A stretch of DNA of 64,000 bases from an uncultured Clostridia bacterium (GTDB lineage Bacteria; Bacillota; Clostridia; Christensenellales; Borkfalkiaceae), in NCBI GenBank assembly GCA_944338165.1, contig CALVLN010000002.1, forward strand, positions 238,933-302,932, given 5' to 3'. Of the stretch, positions 26,101 to 33,629 are shown piece after piece (positions within the stretch are counted from its first letter, which is position 1; the number at the start of each line of letters is the position of its first letter). The notes under the pieces are model-generated. The model did no database searches. It saw only the letters and a program-made list of their open reading frames with translations, and was not told the origin of the DNA. The position numbers were made by a program, and so were the translations under genes.

Positions 26101-28353
26101 TTCGCTCGCACCCGTAAAGAAGGGCTCCTCATAGAGGGCACCGAAACTTTCGGGCCCGGCGGGCGTATTGTACCAGCCGGCAAACTCATACCCGATCTCG
26201 GCGGGCGCTTCGGGGAAGGTCATCGCATCCCCCTGCGCCTTGTAGAAGGTGCCCACGGTACCCGTATTGCCGTTGAACGTGACTGCCTGCGCGTTGACGG
26301 TGATCTCCGCCCATTCCGAAGTGAGCGATTCGCTCACGAAGCGCACGGAGAGCGTATTGACGCCGCGGCGGCCGAGCGAGGCGACCGTGTACGAGGTCTC
26401 GCCCTCGTTTGCGGTTGCGATCAGCTCGCCGTTGAGCATGATCTCATAATACTGCGCGCCCGCGACCGGCTTCCAGGAAAGCACGCCGCCCTCGTAGGAA
26501 AGCGTCTCGTCAAGCGCGAGATAGGTGAAGGTGAACGCATCGCTGTACGCCGTTGCGCCGCCCTTGACCGCGCAAAGCTGCAGCGTATATTCCGCGTCGG
26601 GCGCCCAGGTAATGAGCGACGTGAGGTCGTACGAGCTGTCCCCTGCGGGCACGTCCGTCTTCTGCCCGTTGACGAGGATCTGATACGAAACACCCGTCTC
26701 CCCCGTCGCCGTCCAGCTCAGCACGGTATCCTTAAGGCGCACGTCCGCGGGAAGAGCGGGCGTCTGCTTGGTGTAAGCGACCTGCGCCGCCGCGGGCGAA
26801 TTGGACCCTTTGGCGACGGGCGTCACGGAAACATTGTACTCGCCGGCGGGAAGCTCCTTCAGCGAGAACTGCGTCCCGCTGACGGTATAGCTCTTCTGCC
26901 CCGCCTGCACGAGGTAATAATTTGCGCCCTCCACCGCTTCCCAGGTGACCACGTCATCCTGCACGGCGGCTCCCTGCACGGGGGCAAGGCTGCGTTCAAA
27001 GACGAACGTCGCCGTAGAGGTCGCATATCCCTCCGCGACCGCCTGCACGGTAAACACCATGCCGCCCTGCTTCATGTCGCAGTTGATAAACGAATAGTAA
27101 AGCGACGTGCCGTTGTCGAACGCCTCATGCTTGTGCGCGGGGTTGCCGCAATCGACGGTGATGAGGTATTTTTCGGCATGTTCGACGCCGCGGAAGATGA
27201 GCGTCTCGGGATCCGTGACGCGGATGCCGGAAACGCGGGAAAGCCCGTTGTTGACATAGTAACGGACGACCGTCTCCGCAACGGGCGTATTGCCCGCGTT
27301 GACGGCGGTGACTTCCACGCGGTAAGCGCCCGTCTGATCGAAGGTGATGGGATAGGTGGTGCCCGTCACGCGGTAGTCGCTGAGCACGGGCGTGCCGTCG
27401 GGTGCGGTGACGTTGAGGCGGTATGCGGACGCATCCACGGCGTCCCAGCTGATCGCCTGCACGCTCACGGAGACCGCGGGGGCGTCGCATGCGGCGCCGT
27501 CTGCCTGCCAGACTGCAAACAGCGTCGTGTCGCTGTCGAACACGGTGCCGTTCGTATCCGTAGTGGGCGCCTCGAAGCGATAGGAGAGGCGGTCCGCCTT
27601 GTTTTCCATGCTCACCCACCAACCGACGAAGGAGAAGCCTTCGCGCGCGGCGGGAACGGCAGGCGAGAAGAGTTTGCCGCCCACCGTCGTCGCGTCGGGG
27701 ATCTCCTCCCCGCCCGCATAGCCGAGATCGTAGGAAATTGTATACTCCACTTCCCCCGCTTCCGCGCGCAGCCAGCGCGCATAGAGGGTAAGATTTCCGG
27801 AGACGGGCTGCGAGTCGAACGCATACGGCGTATTCCCCGCCTCGTCCGCGAACCAGCCGACGAACACGTAACCGCCGCGGGAAGGATCGGCCGCGGGTTT
27901 TGCGAGCGTTTTGCCGTTGAGCACTTCCACGTCCGCGACCGCGGTGCCGCCCGCCGTCTCAAAGGAAACGGTATAATAGATCTTGCGGAGGAACTTCAGC
28001 TGCGTCCCCTCATAGGTGAGGGTGACGGCGTCGTCGGCAACCGCAGCGGAAAGCGTCCAGTCCCCGTCCGTGAGCGTAAGCGCGCCGTCCGTGAGGGAAT
28101 AGCTGCCGTTTTTGGCGGTTGCGTCCGCAATGAAGGAAAACTTCAGCCCTTCGGAGAGCGTGAGGAGATACTCCCTGCCGCTGCCGGGAGCCTCCGCATA
28201 ATAAACGCCGACTTCATCCCCGGACATTGCGGGGGGATCCTCTTCCTCGGTGCCGCCGCATGCCGTGAGCACGCCCGCGAACAGGGCGCTCAGCATGAGC
28301 ACGAGCAGCGTGAGAAGCAGAAAAGGACTTGTCCTGCGCGTATTGTGTTTCAT
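20200..28353 (-). CDS. Giant BspA-like LRR lipoprotein (2717 residues)
   Basis: First gene of the surface operon. The signal peptide ends in a lipobox (GVLTACGG). From about residue 120 come two InlB-like repeats (GYVFVGWFADEAGN, FSFVGWWVSMEN), then several fibronectin III-like units (VSVQAISWDAVDASAYRLNV and similar), then two more InlB-like repeats. From roughly residue 850 to the end is a very long LRR_5 array with the pattern IGxxAFxxxxxLxxVxxPxS. This is a surface adhesin/display architecture. ATG at 28353 follows AAGGAG, and a consensus promoter lies at 28439-28467. The plus strand is also open for long stretches here; that is a codon-bias shadow. Confidence 0.9.
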   Translation of the reverse strand: MKHNTRRTSPFLLLTLLVLMLSALFAGVLTACGGTEEEDPPAMSGDEVGVYYAEAPGSGREYLLTLSEGLKFSFIADATAKNGSYSLTDGALTLTDGDWTLSAAVADDAVTLTYEGTQLKFLRKIYYTVSFETAGGTAVADVEVLNGKTLAKPAADPSRGGYVFVGWFADEAGNTPYAFDSQPVSGNLTLYARWLRAEAGEVEYTISYDLGYAGGEEIPDATTVGGKLFSPAVPAAREGFSFVGWWVSMENKADRLSYRFEAPTTDTNGTVFDSDTTLFAVWQADGAACDAPAVSVSVQAISWDAVDASAYRLNVTAPDGTPVLSDYRVTGTTYPITFDQTGAYRVEVTAVNAGNTPVAETVVRYYVNNGLSRVSGIRVTDPETLIFRGVEHAEKYLITVDCGNPAHKHEAFDNGTSLYYSFINCDMKQGGMVFTVQAVAEGYATSTATFVFERSLAPVQGAAVQDDVVTWEAVEGANYYLVQAGQKSYTVSGTQFSLKELPAGEYNVSVTPVAKGSNSPAAAQVAYTKQTPALPADVRLKDTVLSWTATGETGVSYQILVNGQKTDVPAGDSSYDLTSLITWAPDAEYTLQLCAVKGGATAYSDAFTFTYLALDETLSYEGGVLSWKPVAGAQYYEIMLNGELIATANEGETSYTVASLGRRGVNTLSVRFVSESLTSEWAEITVNAQAVTFNGNTGTVGTFYKAQGDAMTFPEAPAEIGYEFAGWYNTPAGPESFGALYEEPFFTGASELVLYAYYEAKSYTVNFSGADGMTTASVQYGKPFTFEVPASSDPTTAFGGWYSAPYGAGIAYTDAEGNSLAPWNMTQDGVTVYAFWVESVLSYTRVGNSYVVSAGPRINLVESVTIPAQYNGVSVTELSGSAFAGCTSLKEINLPDTLLRIPADTAFAGCTNLAAVNVYEAGSYQPRYSSADGVLFDSGDSTAPHAPRIAYMPLAKTGRYIIPEGSDLIPRGAFAGSMIESVVIPASVTAIEAEAFADCTELSAVTFSNASANGSALTIGDRAFAGCTSLETITLPVRLAQISLGKFDPQAAQAGALDDLDDYITDAFSGCTNLEAVNVAAATGTAGAYRSADGVLLSQNGRTLAYVPYAKSLTDYVIPDGVTSIGEGAFMNTFLSGALSLPGRVTSVGVLAFAGTDLEGVVFEGGGLNDVVVGDYAFYDCSQLETLTFAEGSRVVELGKGAFRETIYLKAVSIPASMRSIGDEAFLEAGYYLDAITVTFAAAKAGDPDLLLGDAVFSGCSVYNLELPVNARISSGFLNGLSIYNQLTVAEGNPYIASVEHIVQENDEDVTAGSALYLLDDEKKFETLLLYTPAGSSPSEVSFDFTGADGVRVIAPGAFAAAENIVSVTIPASVTEIGDKAFYGIYLESVTFAPGEGDALTIGEYAFAGLYLDAIELPEREVYIGAHAFEENESVGTLTLGGTVEIGEYAFASTGDGLQLTVPASVRRIGGYAFEGYAGWSSTTDYLSGVTFAAGSALEEIGGFAFSQANITTITIPASVTKIGAGAFSESSLTEIKFEEGTQPLEFGAAFEGEYGAEYGQVLSDTDVTEVNFPGRLTVIGQEAFYYNDTVTAVTFGDQKEGAGFTASKLTTIGESAFMYSGVTELVIPASISNTDVIAIGSNAFNGMDDLTSVTFEAGGTGTVTIGESAFVSSNQLTSITLPATLAPFNAADGTRIEPLANGVGVFVSTNGYTSSKLASVNVAEGNAYYASDDGMLYASGLSQLIFCPPAKGGEVVVNASANSIAEYAFAGNTAVTKVSFEAGSACTEIGANAFLGCSNLAEIELPAGLKSIGEDAFLRCNKLTSLTLPDAFDSFTTDFLTESITTLNISANNAYYKAENGVIYTKDGKTLLYYLPSLANTEFAVPAGTERIAASAFFNNTALTKVTFPASLTYIEANAFQNSALSEVVFTAGGSELLVIGDYAFAGTELSSVVLPGRVAAVGNNAFADAALENVTFGQPSSLTSIGDGAFRNTGLTSVTLPEGVRRLGDSVFAGCFALVSATLSEGLTEMGDGVFAFGDSGSDPEDITSVLETVDLPASLLTMGGQTFLNCISLKFVNFAENSLIETLPANTFYGCVGLQSIELPASLTEIAGKADPDYSESFTNRGLFQGLTALTSVTFADGSKCLTIGASAFEGSGLASFNVPASLTTIEKSAFAGTALSEITIPRTVTRIEGSAFSGCSELKTVRMNAAITVLNDLTFQNCSSLETLILPATLTSIASGAFTGCTSLTSISVDAANSALVVDESGALYNAAKTELYFIPADATEITLPATLTSEDAVMLLAACSMLESVEVEAGNAKYQAAFGALYDAEWNLLLVPKAMISFTIPKEVTAMQPDQLFRDTAVETVGYEEGRTGGLTLVGGNYGEGVFNSATQLTEVTLPADTVIGAYAFARCSSLVEVTLTAGTRGSIGNYAFRDTKLTSLTVPEGFTAIGSLAFDGSTLAGLSLPASLTGMQEDSLSGAPIASVTLAEGNQAFVQLENGVLMNASQTVIYFIPAGLTSFEIGAGMTADSLVNLLKGISSLQSITVADGNPKYKASYGALYDSEWNLLAVPMAMTAYTIPKEVTYLGVDDYASYFEGTAVTTVDYEEGRTETLTLEGDSSRGVFADSDVREITLPEGVRLEKYALYGADSIERFVVPANAYVGDSAFQYWNSDQTIVVPFAEGTDPTVAPYNWNYRWDFRCTAIIEYTPASA

Positions 28354-28438
28354 AGACCGCTCCTTCGGCCCGCTTCCCCCGCGTTCTGCGGGAGCCGCGC
28401 GCCGAAAACGCGCGCGCGAGCCTTTTTTGTTACATCCT

Positions 28439-28467
28439 ATCATAGCATTTTTTCCGTGTAATGTCAA
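28439..28467 (-). promoter_or_regulatory. Promoter of the 20-kb surface operon
   Basis: -35 TTGACA (28462-28467), 17 bp, -10 TATGAT (28439-28444), 86 bp before the start codon. It is the only strong promoter seen for the six-gene operon 28353-7843. Confidence 0.85.
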
Positions 28468-28956
28468 AATTTTCGACGGTGAAAATATAAATAATATACA
28501 AAAATCACGGGAATTTGTTTTTCTGTACATTTTGTTCGGAAATTGCGCATTGAAATTAACAATTTTTCATCTTTGATTGAAAATTATTTTCATTTTATTC
28601 CGCTCTCCCGGAAACGGATGCGGCAAAAGGCTGCATTCCGTAGCAAAAACGGCGGCATACGCCCCGCACAAACGAAGCCTTCGCCCCCGGAAGGCAGACA
28701 CATCCCGCGGCTTTCCCGCCCCCGGTTTGCGCATAAATTGTATGTTTGTGTATATTTTCACAATATTATGCAAATTTTCCAGACGTTTCCCGCCCGCGCG
28801 CCCCACCGTGCACGGCGCGGGCATATACGCGCGCGCATGCGTCCCCATTCATTTATGCCGTTCTCTTCCCCGCCCGCGCGGTGCGCCGCCCCCCTCACAG
28901 CGCCCGCAAAACCCGCCTTGACTGCGGACATGGCTATGCCGAAGTCTTGCGCGGCA

Positions 28957-28994
28957 CAAAAAAAGATGCGCCCTGAACTTGATCAGGGCGCATC
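28957..28994 (-). terminator. Terminator of GH3 module A
   Basis: Perfect stem GATGCGCCCTGA/TCAGGGCGCATC followed by seven T on the minus strand, 40 bp after the GH3 stop. Confidence 0.92.
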
Positions 28995-29033
28995 CCTCTC
29001 CGCCGCACGGGGAGGGCCGCGCGGCAAAGCTGT

Positions 29034-32000
29034 TTATTCTTTTTCTGCGGGCGCCTTGTCGGAAGATTCCGCAGCTGCGGGCTTCAACGCCTTTCTGACG
29101 ACGAAGTAACCCCAGACGCCGAGCCCAACGGGCACGAGCACGTCGAGCACGATGAGGAAGATCACCCAAGGCGCCATCGTCTGGCCGATGACCTCGCCGA
29201 CCATCGCGTTCGAGTTGACCACCGCGTACGCGGTATTCTTGAAGTTCTGCTGGATGATGTAGACGTCCGCAGCACTGCCCTCGTCGCACCACGATACGGG
29301 CGTCGTGGCGAGGTTGAGGTCGCCGCCTGCATACGCCATCTGGCGCGAATTCATGTACGCGGGGATGGTGTTGAAGTCGCAGAGGACGGTCCCCTCAAAG
29401 CCCCACTCCTCGCGGAGGATCTCGGTGAGCATGCGGTAGTCGCCGCCGACCCAGCGCGTCCCGACGCGGTTGAAGGAGGTCATGAGCGCAATCGTATCGC
29501 CTTCCTTGACCGCCATCTCGAAGGGACGCAGGTACAGCTCGCGGAGGGACTGCTCGGTGAGCCAGGTGCTGTCGCCGGAGATGGAGCGGTGCGTTTCCTG
29601 CTCGTTGCCGACGAAGTGCTTGACGAAAGTCATGACGCCCTTGGAGCGGCAGCCTGCGATCTGGCTGGCGCCGATGCGGCCGGAGAGGAAGCTGTCCTCC
29701 GAGTAATACTCAAAGTCTCTGCCGCCGAACGGGCTGCGGTGGAGGTTCATGCCGGGCGCATACCAGCCGGAGTAAGGCGACCCGCCGCGGACGTCGCCGA
29801 CGATGCCCTCGTCGCCGACCATCTCGCCGAAGTCGTAAGCAACTTCCGTGCTCCACGTCGTTGCCACCAGCGTCTGGCAGCAGTAGGAGCAGGTTTCATA
29901 GAAACGGGACGTATCCATGAAGCATGCCCAGCCGACGGGGCCGTCCGCGCAGTTGATGCGGGGGAAGCCGATGTCCTGGATGGCCTGGATGACGTAAGCC
30001 GCATAGTTGTACTGATAGGTGAGATCGGGCACGGCAGCCTGTTCCACGAAGGTCTGCCATCTCGGATCGTTGTAATCGACGTACGGTCTGCCGTTCTCGT
30101 CCAGGTTGAACTCGCCGTCCTTGTTGAAGAGCAGCGAACGGAGCGTCATGCCCGCGTCGTTCTCCACCGTGGGATACTCGATGCTCGAGAAATCGGTGGG
30201 ATTGTTGTGGCTGATGTCCTTCAGCCATTCAAGCAGATAGTCGCTGTTTTCGCGCTTCTCCAGCGTGGGAGATTCGGGGAAGGTCCCCTCCCAGTCGCTG
30301 CGGGAGAGCAGCGTGTCGAGGGACGTATCCGAATTGAAGCGCTCGTCCTCGCAGTCGGTGAAGCGGTTTTCCACCGTGTTGCCCGTGACGGGGGCCTTAT
30401 CGTAGATGATGTCGTCATCCACGGTGAAGGGAATGGTGAATTCCGCGTCGTGCGCGTTGGAGGAGACGAACAGCTTGTAATCCTGGCTGGCGTCCAGCTC
30501 GAACGTCTTGGCGCCGTTGGCGTTCGCATCCTTGTAGTCGTAGGAAGCGAGGTAGTACGGGTTGAAGGTCAGGGTGACCGTCTCCGATGCGCCCGGCTCA
30601 AGCTCGCCCGTCTTGGCGAAGCCGACGAGCACGACGTGCGATTTTTCGATCTCGCCGTCGAAGTAAGGCGCGTGCGCGTAGAGCTGCACGACTTCCTTGC
30701 CCGAATAGGTATCGCCCGAGTTGGTGACTTTGACCTGGATGGAATACTCCTTGTCCTTCTCGATGTTGACGTTCTCGATCTCCGACTTGTCCGTAAGTTC
30801 CCAGGTGAAGGTCGTGTAGGAGAGGCCGTAGCCGAAGGGATAGACGACGTGCGAATCGTACCAGGCGGGGTCTTCCGCGCCGCGCGTCTCGTAGTAGCGG
30901 TAGCCGACGTAGATGCTCTCCTCGTAATCGACGAAGTAATACGCCGCAGGTTCATCCTTGCTGAACGCATACATGTCGCCGCCGAGGGTGAACTTGTTCT
31001 TATCGGGGTTACCCGTGATGCGGTTATCGCCGAAGTTGAACCAGGTGGGATCCTGCGTGAAGTCGGTCATGTACGTATCGGCGAGCTTGCCGCTGGGCGT
31101 AACTTCGCCGCTCAAGATCTTGCCGATGCCGTAGGTACCCGATTCGCCGGGCATGCCCATCCAGAGCGCCGCGTCGATCTTGGAAGGGTCGATCTCGTAC
31201 CCCTTCTGGGTGACGTAGCCGCTGTCCTCTTCCAGGAAGCCGACTTCGATGGGGTTGCCCGTGTTGATGAGCACGATGACCTTATCAAAGCCGCCCTCGC
31301 AGACCGCCGCGATGAGGTCTTCCTCATTGGCGTCCAGCTGCAGGAAGTGGTCGTCCATGCTCCTGCCGCCTTCCACCACGCCGTCGCCCTTGGAGTTCAC
31401 CATTCTGCGGGGAAGGTCGAACCCTTCGCCGCCGATGCGGGTGATGACGATGACGGCAGCGTCCTTGTAGTTCTTGTAGCTGTCGCGGACGGCGGAATCA
31501 TACTTGCTCTGCGGCGTCTCCGCCGTGGAGAGGATGACCGTATCGCCCGAGTCGAGGTCCTTGCTGTTGCCGGCGCGTATGGGGCCGGAACGGCCGTCGT
31601 CCTTATAGAACTTTTCCAGTTCGGGGTTGAGCTCGAAGCCCGCCTCCTTAAGGCCGGTGTAAAGGTCGGTGGCGTTGTCCGTATTGGCGCCGCCGGAGCC
31701 AGAACCGCCGAAGGCGAGGTTGACGCTGTTCTTGCCGAAGACGGAGATCTTGGCGCCCTTTGCAAGCGGGAGGGCGTTTCCTTCGTTCTTGAGCAGCACG
31801 GCGCCTTCCTCGACGATGCGCTGGTTCATGTCGCGCGCCGCGTTGTATACCTCCGATTTGGAGGTATACGTGGTGGTGTACGCGGGTTCGTCGCCGGGGG
31901 CGTAGACGTTCTTGGGCCCGCCGCCGGGCATGACGGTGTTAAACAGCTCGTACAAGAGCGTGAATGCCAGACTGTTCAGCACGATGAAGAAGACGAGCAC

Positions 32001-32057
32001 GACTGCCGTGACGATCATCCACACGCGCGAACCGATGGATTTCCAGAGTTTTAACAA
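29034..32057 (-). CDS. Domain-permuted GH3 glycosidase with membrane anchors at both ends (GH3-a)
   Basis: A 1007-residue GH3 beta-glucosidase-like protein in permuted order. The alpha/beta sandwich domain comes first (IVEEGAVLLKNEGNALPLAK, ITRIGGEGFDLPR, PFGYGLSYTTFTW). A fibronectin-III-like unit follows, and the TIM-barrel domain is last (INCADGPVGW, NLHRSPFGGRDFEYYSEDSF, KHFVGNEQE, GFEGTVLCDF). The presumed nucleophile is D894 in CDF. Permuted GH3 enzymes are known from ruminal Clostridia. Helices at residues 12-38 and about 963-998 tether both termini, leaving the enzyme extracytoplasmic. Substrate is probably a beta-linked glucoside or xyloside; it cannot be fixed from sequence. Sixteen bp downstream of the CBM lipoprotein. 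Confidence 0.88.
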   Translation of the reverse strand: MLKLWKSIGSRVWMIVTAVVLVFFIVLNSLAFTLLYELFNTVMPGGGPKNVYAPGDEPAYTTTYTSKSEVYNAARDMNQRIVEEGAVLLKNEGNALPLAKGAKISVFGKNSVNLAFGGSGSGGANTDNATDLYTGLKEAGFELNPELEKFYKDDGRSGPIRAGNSKDLDSGDTVILSTAETPQSKYDSAVRDSYKNYKDAAVIVITRIGGEGFDLPRRMVNSKGDGVVEGGRSMDDHFLQLDANEEDLIAAVCEGGFDKVIVLINTGNPIEVGFLEEDSGYVTQKGYEIDPSKIDAALWMGMPGESGTYGIGKILSGEVTPSGKLADTYMTDFTQDPTWFNFGDNRITGNPDKNKFTLGGDMYAFSKDEPAAYYFVDYEESIYVGYRYYETRGAEDPAWYDSHVVYPFGYGLSYTTFTWELTDKSEIENVNIEKDKEYSIQVKVTNSGDTYSGKEVVQLYAHAPYFDGEIEKSHVVLVGFAKTGELEPGASETVTLTFNPYYLASYDYKDANANGAKTFELDASQDYKLFVSSNAHDAEFTIPFTVDDDIIYDKAPVTGNTVENRFTDCEDERFNSDTSLDTLLSRSDWEGTFPESPTLEKRENSDYLLEWLKDISHNNPTDFSSIEYPTVENDAGMTLRSLLFNKDGEFNLDENGRPYVDYNDPRWQTFVEQAAVPDLTYQYNYAAYVIQAIQDIGFPRINCADGPVGWACFMDTSRFYETCSYCCQTLVATTWSTEVAYDFGEMVGDEGIVGDVRGGSPYSGWYAPGMNLHRSPFGGRDFEYYSEDSFLSGRIGASQIAGCRSKGVMTFVKHFVGNEQETHRSISGDSTWLTEQSLRELYLRPFEMAVKEGDTIALMTSFNRVGTRWVGGDYRMLTEILREEWGFEGTVLCDFNTIPAYMNSRQMAYAGGDLNLATTPVSWCDEGSAADVYIIQQNFKNTAYAVVNSNAMVGEVIGQTMAPWVIFLIVLDVLVPVGLGVWGYFVVRKALKPAAAESSDKAPAEKE

Positions 32058-32072
32058 AATGCTCCCCTCCTA

Positions 32073-33506
32073 TCAGGTATAATGTTTCGGAAGGTTGTTC
32101 CTCCTCGCCCACTCGAGGATGGCGGACGTGGTGACCTTCAGGCAGTCGATGAGCGGCGCCGTAGCCTTGAACGTCGTCCCTTCCAGCGTGTTGTTGTTGT
32201 TCGTCGTGATATTGACGGAATTCATCCCTTCGACCAGCGTTGCGTTTTCGATGATGACGAAGTCTTCAAACGGGAGCGCATACAGTCGGGACGTATCCAG
32301 ATCGCCGCCGGGGTTGGGAACGTTTTCAAACTTGATATCGGAGTACTCAATGACCTTACCGTTGAGCTCGACGCGGTTCTCCTCCCAGTTCATGGTGAAG
32401 TCAGCGTACTCGGCGGACAGGCGCAGGACGATCTTGGCGTCATTGACCGCGCGGTCGGAAATAAACGAGAAGGTGATGGCGCAGCCCATTTCGTACTGGT
32501 AGCCGACGAACTGATCGCCGCTCGCACCGTGCGTGGTGATGGTCTGGATCATGCCGCCCGCGGAAGCCGTGCCCGAAAGGCCGGGACCCGTCTTGCCGTC
32601 GAGGTTGGTGTTTTCCGCTTCGAAGATATATTCGTGCACGCCGTCGGACACTTCCGCCGTATCGCGCGTCCACTTGGCGTAGAGCGTGGTGTCGGCTTCG
32701 ATCGCCGTATCAAAGCTGAAGGGGGTATTGCCTTCCTTATCCGTGCACCAGCCGCCGAAATCATACCCGTAACGGGTAGGCTTGGCGGTGGGTTCGGTCG
32801 CCTTCTCCCCTTCCTTGATGGTCTGGGCGGAGATGTCCACCGGGCAGAAGGTGTAGTTCTGGTCGAAGGTCACCTCGTAATAGGTGCCCGCTTCCAGCCA
32901 CTGCGCGTAGATGGTCGTATCCGCGGTGATGGCGGTATCGAAATCGTACGCCGTGGTGAACTTGTTGTCCGCGTACCAGCCGTTGAAGTTGTATTCGTCG
33001 CGGATCGGATCCTTGGGCTCCGCCACGGGCGAACCCTTGCGGACTTCGACGACATCCGTCTTCTCGTCGTAATTATAATCAAAGGTCACGTCGAACATCT
33101 GATACTCGACGTGGATGTTGTAGCGGTCGCTCTTGCCGCCGTAGCGGACGGTGACCACTTTGTCCATCTCGTCCAGCGACGGGTCGCCGATCTCCGTGGA
33201 GCCGCCCTTGACTTCCACGCCCTCGGCGGTCATGGCGATCTTCTCCGTGCTGCCGTCCGTATAGGTGACGGTGATCTCGCCGCCCTCGACGCTGAAGGCG
33301 TCGCCCACGAAGAAATCGACCTTGGTGGGTTCCTTGGTGATGTCGATGCTCTTGACTTCCTTCTCGGTGGAAGGCTTGCCGCCGTCGTCGGGATCCTTGT
33401 TGGGATCTTCCGTCTCCCCGCCGCAGCCGGCGAGGAGCATACTGCCGCCGAGGCAGAGTGCCATGGCGCAGGCAAAGATGCGCTTGAATTTACGATTTGT
33501 TTTCAT
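32073..33506 (-). CDS. Lipoprotein with Big domain, two InlB repeats and C-terminal CBM6/35-like domain
   Basis: A 477-residue surface lipoprotein (signal peptide, lipobox LLAGC). Domain order: Ig-like Big unit (about 45-135, VDFFVGDAFSVEGGEITVTY), InlB/Flg_new repeat 1 (YNFNGWYADNKFTTAYDFDT), repeat 2 (YGYDFGGWCTDKEGNTPFSF), and a C-terminal beta-sandwich beginning YIFEAENTNLDGKTGPGLSG, typical of CBM6/35 modules. It is probably a glycan-binding protein that presents substrate to the two flanking GH3 enzymes. Its last ~160 residues are paralogous to the lipoprotein at 47784-48473 (SDRAVNDAKIVLRLS versus SDRAVDDAKLILSLS). ATG follows AGGAG. Confidence 0.82.
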   Translation of the reverse strand: MKTNRKFKRIFACAMALCLGGSMLLAGCGGETEDPNKDPDDGGKPSTEKEVKSIDITKEPTKVDFFVGDAFSVEGGEITVTYTDGSTEKIAMTAEGVEVKGGSTEIGDPSLDEMDKVVTVRYGGKSDRYNIHVEYQMFDVTFDYNYDEKTDVVEVRKGSPVAEPKDPIRDEYNFNGWYADNKFTTAYDFDTAITADTTIYAQWLEAGTYYEVTFDQNYTFCPVDISAQTIKEGEKATEPTAKPTRYGYDFGGWCTDKEGNTPFSFDTAIEADTTLYAKWTRDTAEVSDGVHEYIFEAENTNLDGKTGPGLSGTASAGGMIQTITTHGASGDQFVGYQYEMGCAITFSFISDRAVNDAKIVLRLSAEYADFTMNWEENRVELNGKVIEYSDIKFENVPNPGGDLDTSRLYALPFEDFVIIENATLVEGMNSVNITTNNNNTLEGTTFKATAPLIDCLKVTTSAILEWARRNNLPKHYT

Positions 33507-33539
33507 ACAGTTCTCCTTTTTGAATATTACAAAGAGTAC

Positions 33540-33571
33540 GGGCTGCCTCAGTATATTGCCCAAGGCAGCCC
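33540..33571 (-). other. Intergenic hairpin between GH3-b and CBM lipoprotein
   Basis: Stem GGGCTGCC/GGCAGCCC with a 16-nt loop and no T-run. Either a weak terminator that lowers downstream expression or an RNA-processing site. Confidence 0.45.
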
Positions 33572-33629
33572 TTTCTCTCGTTCACGTGCCTATATAGGCG
33601 TTTTCACGTATATAGGTATTCGATTTTGC

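Larger units (their letters stand above)
28354..29033. other. 680-bp intergenic region
   Basis: It holds the promoter and GC-rich leader (GCGCGCG-type hairpin) of the giant LRR gene at its left end, and the terminator of the GH3 gene at its right end (28957-28994). The 28480-28780 part is AT-rich with no credible gene on either strand; I see nothing else in it. Confidence 0.6.

Noticed and set aside
21958..28461. Plus-strand open frames of 923 and 980 codons opposite the giant LRR gene
   Set aside because: Antisense shadows of repetitive LRR coding sequence; translations are low-complexity Arg/Gly/Asp/Ala-rich and lack family motifs.
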